A DNA stretch of 64,000 nt from JARDZU01 sp963730285. Its GTDB lineage: Bacteria > Actinomycetota > Acidimicrobiia > Spongiisociales > ZC4RG35. Position numbers and translations under genes: made by a program. This document shows positions 26,569-34,205 of this stretch, piece after piece. Numbering within the stretch: the first letter of the stretch is position 1; each line of letters starts with the position of its first letter. Below the pieces are notes generated by a model. The model worked only from the letters and a program-made list of their open reading frames with translations, was not told the origin of the DNA and searched no databases. The DNA lies in the NCBI GenBank assembly GCA_963730285.1, contig CAVSQY010000001.1, forward strand, positions 124,001-188,000, written 5' to 3'.

Positions 26569-27075
26569 ATGCAGGCGAAGAACGTTCTGTATGCAGCGGT
26601 CGGCGCCCCCGTGGTTGCCGCCCGCAAGGTTGGCGTGAAGGTGCAAGACCTTCGATCCAAGATCAGCGACGAGGCCTCTGGTTACGGCCAGGCTGCCGAG
26701 AAGGCGATCAACAGCTGGGCAGTCGAGGGTGAGAAGGTCGTCAGTCAGATCAGCGATGGCAAAGTCGTCGACGAGATCACAGCCAAGGTCGATCTCGACC
26801 AGGCCAAGGAGCAGGTGACCAAGCTGCGCGATCAACTAGAGGACATGCTCGCCACCTGGCGGTCATCCTTCCGCCCGGAAAAGTCGGAGGGTCAGAAGGA
26901 GACGGCCCAGCCCCCAGCCAAGACCGCAGCCAAGACCGCAGCCAAGCCAGCTGCCAAGAAGCCCACCACCAAGAAGCCCGCGGCCAAGGCTTCGACTGCC
27001 AAGGCCACCGCGTCTGCGGCAGCGAAGAAGAGCCCAGCGAAAACCACCTCGGCCCAGGCCGAGAAGGCTTCCTGA
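26569..27075 (+). CDS. HbhA-like protein with coiled N-domain and Lys/Ala-rich tail
   Basis: 168 residues. Residues 1-105 are a charged helical, probably coiled-coil domain (VQDLRSKISDEASGYGQAAE; LDQAKEQVTKLRDQLEDML). Residues about 110-168 are a low-complexity tail of AAKTAAKPAAKKP-type repeats. Heparin-binding haemagglutinin of mycobacteria has the same design, although its function there (adhesin, lipid-domain protein) cannot be assumed. Nucleoid or polyanion binding by the basic tail is an alternative. AGGAG lies 7 nt before the ATG. Confidence 0.7.
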   Translation: MQAKNVLYAAVGAPVVAARKVGVKVQDLRSKISDEASGYGQAAEKAINSWAVEGEKVVSQISDGKVVDEITAKVDLDQAKEQVTKLRDQLEDMLATWRSSFRPEKSEGQKETAQPPAKTAAKTAAKPAAKKPTTKKPAAKASTAKATASAAAKKSPAKTTSAQAEKAS

Positions 27076-27093
27076 ACTCACTCCTCCTCAACT

Positions 27094-27126
27094 GACGGAG
27101 AGGCCCCGACTCGGGGCCTCTCCGTC
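27094..27126. terminator. Strong bidirectional hairpin terminator
   Basis: A perfect 15-bp stem (GACGGAGAGGCCCCG and its inverse) with a 3-nt loop ACT, in the gap between the convergent HbhA-like and DUF4332 genes. The T-tract is weak on both strands, so termination efficiency is inferred from stem strength. Confidence 0.85.
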
Positions 27127-27127
27127 T

Positions 27128-27523
27128 TCAATCACTCTCCAGCTTCTTGGCCGACTCGATCCAGCCCTCGACCATCCCCTCGGTCGGGAGACGCTGGACC
27201 ACCTTCGAACTGCCGTTGAGACCGATGATCTTTGCGAGCAGGGCGGTGGGGTTGCGACGCCGCAGATCTCGAATGGTGTCCACGCCGGCTGCCACCAGCA
27301 ACTCGGCGTATTCGGCTCCGATGCCCTTGACCCTGAGCAGATAGGCGTGATTGGCCCACTGTTGAAGGTCGCGCTGGTCGATTCCGGTCTCGGATGCGAG
27401 TTCAGACCTCCCCTTTCGGGTTGCGGCGGACTCGATCAAGCCGTTGCTGGTCCGTACACCCGACTTTCTCAGTTTGGTGGCGGTCCTGTGGTTTATACCG
27501 GCCACCTGATCGATACGAGCCAT
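27128..27523 (-). CDS. DUF4332 helix-hairpin-helix protein
   Basis: 131 residues from the ATG at 27523, which is preceded by GAAGGAGCAC. Tandem helix-hairpin-helix units are visible: IDQVAGINHRTATKLRKSGV, then LLRVKGIGAEYAELLVAAGVDTIRDLRRRNP. This matches DUF4332, a family resembling DNA-binding HhH modules of ligases and polymerases. Function is unknown; non-specific DNA binding is plausible. Confidence 0.82.
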   Translation of the reverse strand: MARIDQVAGINHRTATKLRKSGVRTSNGLIESAATRKGRSELASETGIDQRDLQQWANHAYLLRVKGIGAEYAELLVAAGVDTIRDLRRRNPTALLAKIIGLNGSSKVVQRLPTEGMVEGWIESAKKLESD

Positions 27524-27580
27524 GTGCTCCTTCACTCCGCTACTGAACCGCTTCCCGACTCTAGACCGCGCGGAGCGTCG

Positions 27581-28177
27581 TCAGCCGTGGTGCTTGGGGC
27601 GAAGTTCGACGACATCTCTCTCGGTGTCGACGTCGCGGGGAGCCAGCTCGGAGAACCAGACTTCGTTGACCCACTCGGGATGCGCCTGCCACATTCGCTG
27701 GGCTCCCTCATCTCCCTCCAACGACATCAAGCGGGGCCAAAGCGGTCGGTCCACCACAACCGGATTGCCCCACGAGTATCTGTACTTGGGCACCGAAACC
27801 GGATGCGAAGCCAGCTCATGGGACGCCATCAACGTCTCCACCACCTCGACCGGCACGGCAGGCTGGTCTCCCAGGACGATCAGGACCCGGTCACTACGAG
27901 AGAGCCGAAGCAACGCGTCGAGCCCGACCCTGATCGATGAGGCGATTCCCTCTCCCCACTCGGGGTTCTCGATGACGCCCGCATCGCCAAGATCGCTCTC
28001 TAGGAGGATCGACTCCATGTCGGATCCCAGCACCACCCATACTTCATCGACCGGGAACTCCATGGTGCGTGCCACCACACTGGAGAGAAGGTTGGACTCG
28101 CCCCATGGCTCCAACTGTTTGGGACGCCCCAGCCGCTTCGATGATCCGGCAGCCAGCACCAATGCAGCAGTCGACAT
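27581..28177 (-). CDS. MobA/MocA-like nucleotidyltransferase
   Basis: 198 residues. The N-terminal nucleotide-binding motif is LVLAAGSSKRLGRPKQLEPW, with the metal-binding region LIVLGDQPAVPVEVV and SWGNPVVVDRPLW. The family attaches CMP or GMP to molybdopterin (MocA/MobA). Adjacent XdhC genes support a role in molybdenum-hydroxylase cofactor maturation, although no such hydroxylase is in the window. Confidence 0.86.
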   Translation of the reverse strand: MSTAALVLAAGSSKRLGRPKQLEPWGESNLLSSVVARTMEFPVDEVWVVLGSDMESILLESDLGDAGVIENPEWGEGIASSIRVGLDALLRLSRSDRVLIVLGDQPAVPVEVVETLMASHELASHPVSVPKYRYSWGNPVVVDRPLWPRLMSLEGDEGAQRMWQAHPEWVNEVWFSELAPRDVDTERDVVELRPKHHG

Positions 28178-28187
28178 CGCAGCGCCC

Positions 28188-28943
28188 TCAGGCTCGCAGC
28201 AGCTTGCCGACGAGCTCCGGCTTCTCGTCGTGCATGTATCTGGCGGAGATCATCTCCCCGAGGATGGCAATGGCGGTCTCCCCGGCTTGGCGCGACCCGA
28301 TGTCGAGACCGATGGGCCCGTGGATCCGGTCCACGTCGTCGGCCGAGAAGCCATGAGCCAACAGCCTCTCCTTCCTGGAGGCCGTGGTCTTTGCAGAGCC
28401 CATCGCACCTATGTATCGCACCGGAGTGGGCAGCACGAGCGGCCAAAGCGGATCCTCAAATCTTCGATCATGAGTGAGGACCACGACAAATGTGCGGTTG
28501 TCGAAAGAGCTCTCGTCGACCACGTCGCCAGGCCATCCCACTCGAAGCTCATCGGCATCGGAAAACCTCTCGCTGGTCAGGAACGCGGGTCGTGGGTCTG
28601 ACACGATCGTGTAGAACCCGAGAAGCGACGCGTGCTGGATCAGCTCCTGGGCGATGTGCACAGCACCGAAGATGAACAGCCGCGGCCTGGGAGCGACGAT
28701 CTCGTAGAAGACCTCACTGCTCTCGTAGCCAACGGCAGCACTCCGCTCTCTGGCCATCAGCTTCGGAGCGTCTTCTCGAACCTGGTCCCCAAGCGCCGTC
28801 GGCAGCAGGCCGGCCACAAGCCGACAGTCTGCGTCGAGCACTGCCTTGGTGCCGAAGTCGTCACCATCGATCACGGTCACCACGACGCCGAACTCGTCCT
28901 TGGAGACCAGATCCTCGACGGCGTCTATCAGCGGGTCGGTCAC
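28188..28943 (-). CDS. XdhC family protein, C-terminal Rossmann domain as a separate protein
   Basis: 251 residues starting at a GTG (28943) that overlaps the stop of the preceding gene as GTGA. After an N-terminal region (about 1-90) comes the XdhC_C Rossmann core PRLFIFGAVHIAQELIQHA and FYTIVSDPRPAF. It continues with VVVLTHDRRFEDPLW, YIGAMGSAKTTASRKERL and GPIGLDIGSRQAGETAIAIL. XdhC proteins bind molybdenum cofactor and help insert it, often as the sulfurated form, into xanthine-dehydrogenase-type enzymes. Confidence 0.86.
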   Translation of the reverse strand: MTDPLIDAVEDLVSKDEFGVVVTVIDGDDFGTKAVLDADCRLVAGLLPTALGDQVREDAPKLMARERSAAVGYESSEVFYEIVAPRPRLFIFGAVHIAQELIQHASLLGFYTIVSDPRPAFLTSERFSDADELRVGWPGDVVDESSFDNRTFVVVLTHDRRFEDPLWPLVLPTPVRYIGAMGSAKTTASRKERLLAHGFSADDVDRIHGPIGLDIGSRQAGETAIAILGEMISARYMHDEKPELVGKLLRA

Positions 28944-29248
28944 CACGGCTCGATGTAGACCTGGATGGTCCCGCCGCATGCGAGACCCACGGCGAAGGCG
29001 TCGTCATCGGCGATGCCGTAGGTGACGAGCTCGGGCTCCCCCTTCTCCAGGACGGTGAGTGCCCTCACGACGACGTCATTCTCGACACATCCGCCCGACA
29101 CCGACCCGCTCATCTCGCCGTCTGACGAGACCAACATGTCCGATCCCGGTCCCCTCGGTGCCGAGCCGTAGGCCTTGACCACCGTGGCACGGGCCACACT
29201 TTTTCCTTGCTCGACCCAGCGGGCCCGCTGGGACAACGACTGCCTCAT
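28940..29248 (-). CDS. XdhC/CoxI family N-terminal domain protein
   Basis: 102 residues. The signature ATVVKAYGSAPRGPGSDMLV followed by GSVSGGCVENDVVVRAL matches the XdhC/CoxI N-terminal domain (PF02625). The C-terminus, FAVGLACGGTIQVYIEP, is the conserved GLxCGGxxxVxxEP end. It is coupled by a 4-bp overlap to the gene carrying the second XdhC domain, so the two together make one split XdhC. Confidence 0.88.
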   Translation of the reverse strand: MRQSLSQRARWVEQGKSVARATVVKAYGSAPRGPGSDMLVSSDGEMSGSVSGGCVENDVVVRALTVLEKGEPELVTYGIADDDAFAVGLACGGTIQVYIEPW

Positions 29249-29254
29249 GCCGTC

Positions 29255-29260
29255 AGGCTA
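29255..29260 (-). promoter_or_regulatory. Predicted -10 element for leaderless xdhC transcript
   Basis: TAGCCT on the minus strand ends 6 nt before the ATG at 29248, just after the end of the upstream release-factor-like gene. It would let the xdhC-mobA group be transcribed apart from the longer run upstream. Confidence 0.42.
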
Positions 29261-29280
29261 ACGAGGCCGCGGTGCTTGGT

Positions 29281-30393
29281 TTAGACGGGGACCGAGAATC
29301 GCGTGAGGGCGCCTATCCCGGCTACGTCGAGCGGCGAGGCGACGGAGATCTGTTGGACCCGTCCACCTGCATCCACCACCGCCTCCATGGCCGCGGCCAC
29401 TATGTCGTCTATCGCAAAGGTGGTCGACGAGCAGATCGGGCACACAGTCCCGGCTCTCGACAGATAGCCGCAGCTATTGCAGATCACACCGGGACGCATG
29501 AAATTCCCCGCAACCACCAGGGTGTCAACAGCCTGGGTGTTGCATGCGGCGAGGGTTGGGAGGAGCCCGAGAATGGCGTGCCCGTTGCTCCATGCCGTGT
29601 CGCAGACATGACCGGCCAATGCCGACTGGCGATGCTGGCGAACCTCGACCGCCATGTCACTCAGATCTGCCCGCAGGGTCGTCAGGGTGAGGGTGTGCGG
29701 GTTGGCGACGAAGTTCGCTCGGTACAACTTGGCCAGATATGGGTGCAACGTGCGCCCGATCTCGTCGATGGTCTCGCCATGACCGCCCAAAGCCAAATAG
29801 TCGAATGACCGCTCGAGATGGCTCTCCAACAGGGCCGACCCGGCTTCCTTCCACATCCGTGCCGACGCCACGTCAGCGCGCGCTCGAACGCCTTGCTCCT
29901 CGTATCCCGAGAATCCACCAAAATTCGATTTGCCGATGTCGGCGATGAAGGGCGCACCCATCTCCTCCACCAGGTCTCCCGCCGCGACGAAGACCCGCGC
30001 CCGGGACTTGTCCGCCACCAAGACGCCGACGCGAAGCATGCGAGGTGCCGCCCGCAATGGCCGAAGGTAGGGGCGGGGACCCAGCGACGCGACGTTGTGA
30101 ACCGGGTGAGAGAGGGACTCCAGGGTGAAGACATCATCCATCTCCGAGGCGAAGATGGCGTAGGAAGGGGCAGCGTCGGTCTCGAGCTGGTCGGCATAGG
30201 CGCGTATTCGCTCGCTGTCTGCTCGCACCGATTTCTGCACCATCCGGTCCTTGACCTCGGCCGACTCCCTCACCGGGCGAAGGAGATCGGTCAGAAGCGC
30301 CGCCATACCGCCGGGGCTCGGCCTGTCGACATACAACGAGATGAGAGAGCCGGCCGGACTTCGCAACTCGGCTATCGGATCTGCCAGCAACAC
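29281..30393 (-). CDS. Vms1/eRF1-like (baeRF) family protein with zinc ribbon
   Basis: About 370 residues; the start is uncertain (GTG 30393 chosen, TTG 30390 or 30462 possible). The opening SPAGSLISLYVDRPSP and the core ARVFVAAGDLVEEMGAPF, then DYLALGGHGETIDEIGRTLHPYL, resemble bacterial members of the archaeo-eukaryotic release factor superfamily related to Vms1 peptidyl-tRNA hydrolase. A C-terminal zinc ribbon reads VICNSCGYLSRAGTVCPICS. It may act on stalled peptidyl-tRNA, which is family inference. It follows DUF2017 and clpS on the same strand. Confidence 0.72.
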   Translation of the reverse strand: MLLADPIAELRSPAGSLISLYVDRPSPGGMAALLTDLLRPVRESAEVKDRMVQKSVRADSERIRAYADQLETDAAPSYAIFASEMDDVFTLESLSHPVHNVASLGPRPYLRPLRAAPRMLRVGVLVADKSRARVFVAAGDLVEEMGAPFIADIGKSNFGGFSGYEEQGVRARADVASARMWKEAGSALLESHLERSFDYLALGGHGETIDEIGRTLHPYLAKLYRANFVANPHTLTLTTLRADLSDMAVEVRQHRQSALAGHVCDTAWSNGHAILGLLPTLAACNTQAVDTLVVAGNFMRPGVICNSCGYLSRAGTVCPICSSTTFAIDDIVAAAMEAVVDAGGRVQQISVASPLDVAGIGALTRFSVPV

Positions 30394-30484
30394 CGCCTCC
30401 GCATCCAGGTTCGCGCCACCGGTCAGCGTTCCTCCGGGGCACCGGCGACGGAACCTACACAATCGCGTTGGGTAGAAGAGCGGG

Positions 30485-30943
30485 TCAGAGGGACCTCGTC
30501 AGCTCCAACGTCAGCTCCTCGAGAAGCCAGCCGAGGAAGTCGAGGATGTCGCGCTGGGCCTCGGGAAGCGAGTCGTGGTCTTCCTCCACATCGAGCCCGA
30601 AACGGGCGGCGAGTGCCAGACGACCCTCGTTCAGCACGCGAAGAAACCCATCCGCCTCCTCGTCGCTAAGCACCAATCCCTCGGGTCGTGAGACCACCCG
30701 CTCGAAGAGGTGCCGATCCGCGGTGCGGGCCGAGTCGAGCTCGCCTCCCATCAGCCTCCACCACTCGTCGTTGGCGTCGGGGTCGTCCAGGTATACCGGG
30801 ACGCGAAGCCGTCGCGAGGCGGGATCGTCACCCTGGCGCGGGAGCGACACCAGCATCTCGAGCATCTCGGACAGAAACACCTTCTCCTCCGGGGCCAGGC
30901 TCACCATGACACCGTCGCCGACTGACCTGAATCTCTGGGACAT
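30485..30943 (-). CDS. DUF2017 family protein
   Basis: 152 residues from the ATG at 30943, which shares a base with the clpS stop (TGATG). The sequence is acidic and helical (VMVSLAPEEKVFLSEMLEML; DPDANDEWWRLMGGEL; DILDFLGWLLEELTLELTRSL) and matches DUF2017, an actinobacterial family found next to clpS. Function is unknown. Tight coupling suggests a link to ClpS-ClpC proteolysis. Confidence 0.88.
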   Translation of the reverse strand: MSQRFRSVGDGVMVSLAPEEKVFLSEMLEMLVSLPRQGDDPASRRLRVPVYLDDPDANDEWWRLMGGELDSARTADRHLFERVVSRPEGLVLSDEEADGFLRVLNEGRLALAARFGLDVEEDHDSLPEAQRDILDFLGWLLEELTLELTRSL

Positions 30944-31227
30944 CACTGCTCCATCGTCGCCCACAGACCGTGGCCCTGCAGTCGAAAACAATCGACCTCT
31001 GCCTTCTCCCGCGGCCCTTCGGAGACGACGGCCCGCCCCTCGTGATGAACCTGAAGCATCAAACCGGTCGCCTTGGCCTCGTCGTAGCCGAAGAGTTTGC
31101 GAAACACGTACACGACGTAGGTCATGGTGTTGACCGGGTCGTTCCACACCACCACCTTCCATGGCCGGTCGAGATCCTGCTGTTCTCCTGTCTCGGGTCG
31201 TATCACCGGTGTGGGAGCTGTTGTCAT
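30943..31227 (-). CDS. clpS: ATP-dependent Clp protease adaptor ClpS
   Basis: 94 residues from the ATG at 31227 (a GTG at 31230 is also in frame). The core PWKVVVWNDPVNTMTYVVYVF is the N-degron binding fold, followed by LMLQVHHEGRAVVSEGPREKAE with the conserved His that contacts substrate. ClpS delivers proteins bearing N-terminal Leu, Phe, Tyr or Trp to ClpAP or ClpCP. Confidence 0.95.
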   Translation of the reverse strand: MTTAPTPVIRPETGEQQDLDRPWKVVVWNDPVNTMTYVVYVFRKLFGYDEAKATGLMLQVHHEGRAVVSEGPREKAEVDCFRLQGHGLWATMEQ

Positions 31228-31251
31228 CACGTCTTTTGATCGTAGGCCCGC

Positions 31252-31812
31252 TCAGGATCCGCCGGAGCTGACCCCGAGACGCTCTAGGAGGGCCTGGCGA
31301 CAGAACGTCACTGCATCCTCGAACCCCGGATCCGAATAGGGGATTTCGGCCACTGGGAACGGCGAACCGACCCCGAGATACCCGGACACGGGGTCCGGGA
31401 AGTCCTCGACGCCAAGTCTCACCATGCAGTGACTGAACTCGACCAGCTCGTCGTATATGTCCTCTCTGAGCAGATCGTCGCCACCCAGGTCGAGGGCCCC
31501 GGTCTCGAGTATCTGCGAACACTCGGTGAGGGCATTGCGAACTATGGGATCGGCGAAGTCGAGATCGCCGAGGACCAGGTCCAGCCGGGGGCGGCCCGTG
31601 GCATCGAGTGGCACGGGCTCTATGTCCACTCCTTTGTCTGCGAGGCATTGTCTGAATTCGTCGACTGCCTGAGTCGAGCCAAGGGTGGTTGTGGTGGAGA
31701 CGGTCGTCACCGAGCCGTGGTCATCGGTCGGAGATGGCCCATTCGCCCGGGAGGTACAGGCAAAGAGCGTCAGGGTTGCCACCGTCAGAGCGGCGGCGAG
31801 GCCGCGGGTCAA
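31252..31812 (-). CDS. Lipoprotein with short Thr-rich linker
   Basis: 186 residues. The signal ends TLTLFACTSR with a lipobox-like LFAC, and a linker VTTVSTTTTLGST follows. The mature domain has four cysteines spread along it (EFRQCLADKG, LTECSQIL, EFSHCMVRLG, VTFCRQALL), probably in two disulfides. It overlaps the EtfD-like gene by 4 bp (31809-31812) and precedes clpS. No family is recognised. Confidence 0.75.
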   Translation of the reverse strand: MTRGLAAALTVATLTLFACTSRANGPSPTDDHGSVTTVSTTTTLGSTQAVDEFRQCLADKGVDIEPVPLDATGRPRLDLVLGDLDFADPIVRNALTECSQILETGALDLGGDDLLREDIYDELVEFSHCMVRLGVEDFPDPVSGYLGVGSPFPVAEIPYSDPGFEDAVTFCRQALLERLGVSSGGS

Positions 31813-33998
31813 CTCTCCTCGGGCTCGAGACCGTCGGTGAGGATCATCGCCAGGTCCCGCACGCGCACGTCGTCACGACCCAGCTCTTTCACACCGTCAT
31901 CGAGCATCACGAGGCAGAAGGGACAGGCGACCGCTATCTCATCGGCCTCGGTGGCCAGGGCCTCCTCCGCCCGCTCGATGTTCACCTTCTTGCCGGTCTG
32001 CTCCTCCATCCAGAACCGGGCACCGCCGGCCCCGCAACAGAGTGCGCGTGTCCCATGGCGCGGCATCTCCACGAGATCGACGGCATCCGAGGCGGCGACG
32101 ACGTTCCTTGGCGCCAGGTATACGTCATTGTGTCGGCCCAGGTAGCAGGGGTCGTGATAGGCGATCTTCTTGGTGACCCCGTCCGGGCGTGTCGGGGCCT
32201 GCAGTCGCCCCTGATTGAGCAACTCGGCCAGCAACTGGCTGTGATGGACGACCTCGTACTCGCCACCGAACTGGGGGTACTCGTTTGCGATGGTGTTGTA
32301 ACAGTGGGCGCATTGGGTGATAACTCGCTTGACGCCGATCTCCTCGAACGTCGAGATGTTCTGCAACGCCAGTTGCTGGAAGACGAACTCATTGCCCGCC
32401 CGTCTCGCCGGGTCGCCGTTGCACAGCTCGCGTGTCCCGAGGATGGCGAAGTCGATGCCGGCCCTATGGAGGAGCCTGGCCAACGAAACCGAGACCGCTG
32501 TGTTGCGATCGTCGAAGGATCCGGCACACCCCACGAACCAGAGGTAGTCGGCGGTGTCCTTGCCGTTCTCACCGAATACCGGCACTTCGAAATCGAGCTC
32601 ATCTTTCCAACTGGCTCGAGATTGTTGGCTCATACCCCAGGGGTTGGACTGGTTCTCCATCGCAACGAAGGCCTTGCCCAGCTCGGTGGGGAACTCAGAC
32701 TCCATCAGGGTGAGGTACCGCCTCATGTCCAGGATCCGATCCAGGATCTCGATGTTGACCGGGCAGATCTCGTCGCATGCCCCACAGGTGGTGCAGGAGA
32801 AGACCTCTTCGGGTCTCACCCTGTCAAAGAGATGCCCTTCGGTGTCGAGTGTGGCCAGGGTCGACACGGGAGGGGAGACGCCGGCCATGGCGGCGGCGAC
32901 CTCGCCTGTCTTGAGCACCATCTCACGAGGATCGAGCGGCTTTCCCGTGATGTTGGCCGGGCACACCGAGGTGCAGCGGCCACAGACCGTGCACGAGTCG
33001 GTGTCGAAGAGCTGCTTCCAGGTGAGGTCGGTCACCAAGGATGCGCCCACCGTGTCGATGTCCTCGGCCTCGAGCAGATTCGGCATGGCCCTCATCGCCC
33101 CCTTTGGCCGGGAGCGAGCGGACAGGAAGAGATCGGCCGGGGACATGAACATGTGACGCAACTTCGTCATCGGGATCAGCACGAGCAGACCCACGAATGA
33201 GCCAACGTGGGTAAGCCACATGGCCCTGTGGACCATCTCGGCCGACGAGGCAGGGACCAGGGCCGACAATGGGTAGCCGATGAAGGACCACAACTCGAAG
33301 CCTGGCCGTCCGACCAGGGAGATGCGCGCAGCCTCCGTCAACAAACCGGTCACGCCGAGGATGGCGAGGAGGCCCAGCGTCCACCCGTCTTCCGGTTTCG
33401 TCTTGGTGCGAATCCGGGACGGTTTGAGCAGGTACCTGTTGACGGCGAAGAGGGCCACACCCCCGAGAAACGCGATGGCTGCCGCGTCGAGCACGGCCGA
33501 ATAACCCTCATAGACGATGCCGTGGAGGAACTTGAGGTTGGAAGGGAGCAGATGATCGATCTCGAGCGTGACGGTGCCAAGGAAGAGGACGAGAAAGCCG
33601 TAGTAGAGGGAAGAGTGCATCAGCCCCGCCCTCCGATCCCTCATCACCGTCTTCATCCGAAGCCCGGCATAGAGCTGAGCCAAGCGTCGGCCCCAGACAC
33701 CATCGCGCTTGTCGGGGCTTCCCACCGACCAACTGGTGGCGCGGATTGCGAAGAGATGGAACATGAGCCAGATGAAGACAGCCGTGGTCACGTAGAAAAT
33801 CACGACGACCACCGTCGGGATGTTCCCGAAGACCCGCCGACCCACTTCGAAGTCGGGATCGGTCGGGAGAGTTCCCATCACACCAAGGACGATCGTGCCA
33901 ACCGGGCCCAGGAGGATCCCGAGCCCCTCCAGGATCTGACTCGGTGTGAAGGCCCGTCGGCGGGTCTCCACTTCCGATCGCTCTTCGGTCAACGCCAT
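31809..33998 (-). CDS. EtfD-like membrane iron-sulfur oxidoreductase (ETF:menaquinone oxidoreductase type)
   Basis: 729 residues from the ATG at 33998, with a TACACT 8 nt upstream. The N-terminal 310 or so residues form about six membrane helices resembling the nitrate-reductase gamma, heme-binding domain. Two [4Fe-4S] motifs follow (CTVCGRCTSVCPANI; CTTCGACDEICPVNI). Then come two cysteine-rich CCG domains (FVGCAGSFDDR; CAHCYNT; HDPCYLGRHND; CCGAGGARF). This is the layout of mycobacterial Rv0338c/EtfD, which moves electrons from ETF (acyl-CoA oxidation) to menaquinone. It would link the window's acyl-CoA enzymes to respiration. Confidence 0.85.
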   Translation of the reverse strand: MALTEERSEVETRRRAFTPSQILEGLGILLGPVGTIVLGVMGTLPTDPDFEVGRRVFGNIPTVVVVIFYVTTAVFIWLMFHLFAIRATSWSVGSPDKRDGVWGRRLAQLYAGLRMKTVMRDRRAGLMHSSLYYGFLVLFLGTVTLEIDHLLPSNLKFLHGIVYEGYSAVLDAAAIAFLGGVALFAVNRYLLKPSRIRTKTKPEDGWTLGLLAILGVTGLLTEAARISLVGRPGFELWSFIGYPLSALVPASSAEMVHRAMWLTHVGSFVGLLVLIPMTKLRHMFMSPADLFLSARSRPKGAMRAMPNLLEAEDIDTVGASLVTDLTWKQLFDTDSCTVCGRCTSVCPANITGKPLDPREMVLKTGEVAAAMAGVSPPVSTLATLDTEGHLFDRVRPEEVFSCTTCGACDEICPVNIEILDRILDMRRYLTLMESEFPTELGKAFVAMENQSNPWGMSQQSRASWKDELDFEVPVFGENGKDTADYLWFVGCAGSFDDRNTAVSVSLARLLHRAGIDFAILGTRELCNGDPARRAGNEFVFQQLALQNISTFEEIGVKRVITQCAHCYNTIANEYPQFGGEYEVVHHSQLLAELLNQGRLQAPTRPDGVTKKIAYHDPCYLGRHNDVYLAPRNVVAASDAVDLVEMPRHGTRALCCGAGGARFWMEEQTGKKVNIERAEEALATEADEIAVACPFCLVMLDDGVKELGRDDVRVRDLAMILTDGLEPEES

Positions 33999-34109
33999 GG
34001 CGGCGGAGTGTAGGAGTGGGATCCCCTGTTCCCGACCAACCCGGCATCCTCCTCGTCCTCGTGCCAACAGCCTCTGTAGCGGTGTCGCGCCACGTACCCA
34101 CTCCCAGGC

Positions 34110-34197
34110 GCATTCGATGATCATCGAATGCACCGTTGACATACGAATCTCGTATGAGGTACAATACGTTCGACAGATTTCGAATTGACAGTATAAG
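34110..34197 (+). promoter_or_regulatory. Promoter/operator region of ArsR-type regulator
   Basis: A perfect 22-bp palindrome (34110-34131; GCATTCGATGA and its inverse) sits 4 bp upstream of TTGACA (34136-34141). That element, with an 18-bp spacer, pairs with TACAAT (34160-34165). A second inverted repeat, ATACGA-atc-TCGTAT (34141-34155), lies between them. A further TTCGAC-N17-TATAAG (34169-34197) ends 8 nt before the ATG. The palindromes are good candidates for operators, probably autoregulatory. Confidence 0.6.
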
Positions 34198-34205
34198 AGA
34201 CGAAG

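Noticed and set aside
26920..27050. Repeated GCCAAG units as a DNA repeat element
   Set aside because: They encode the Lys/Ala tail of the HbhA-like protein and stay in frame.
31689..33200. 503-codon plus-strand frame opposite the EtfD-like gene
   Set aside because: Antisense shadow; the opposite strand carries the cluster-binding and CCG motifs.
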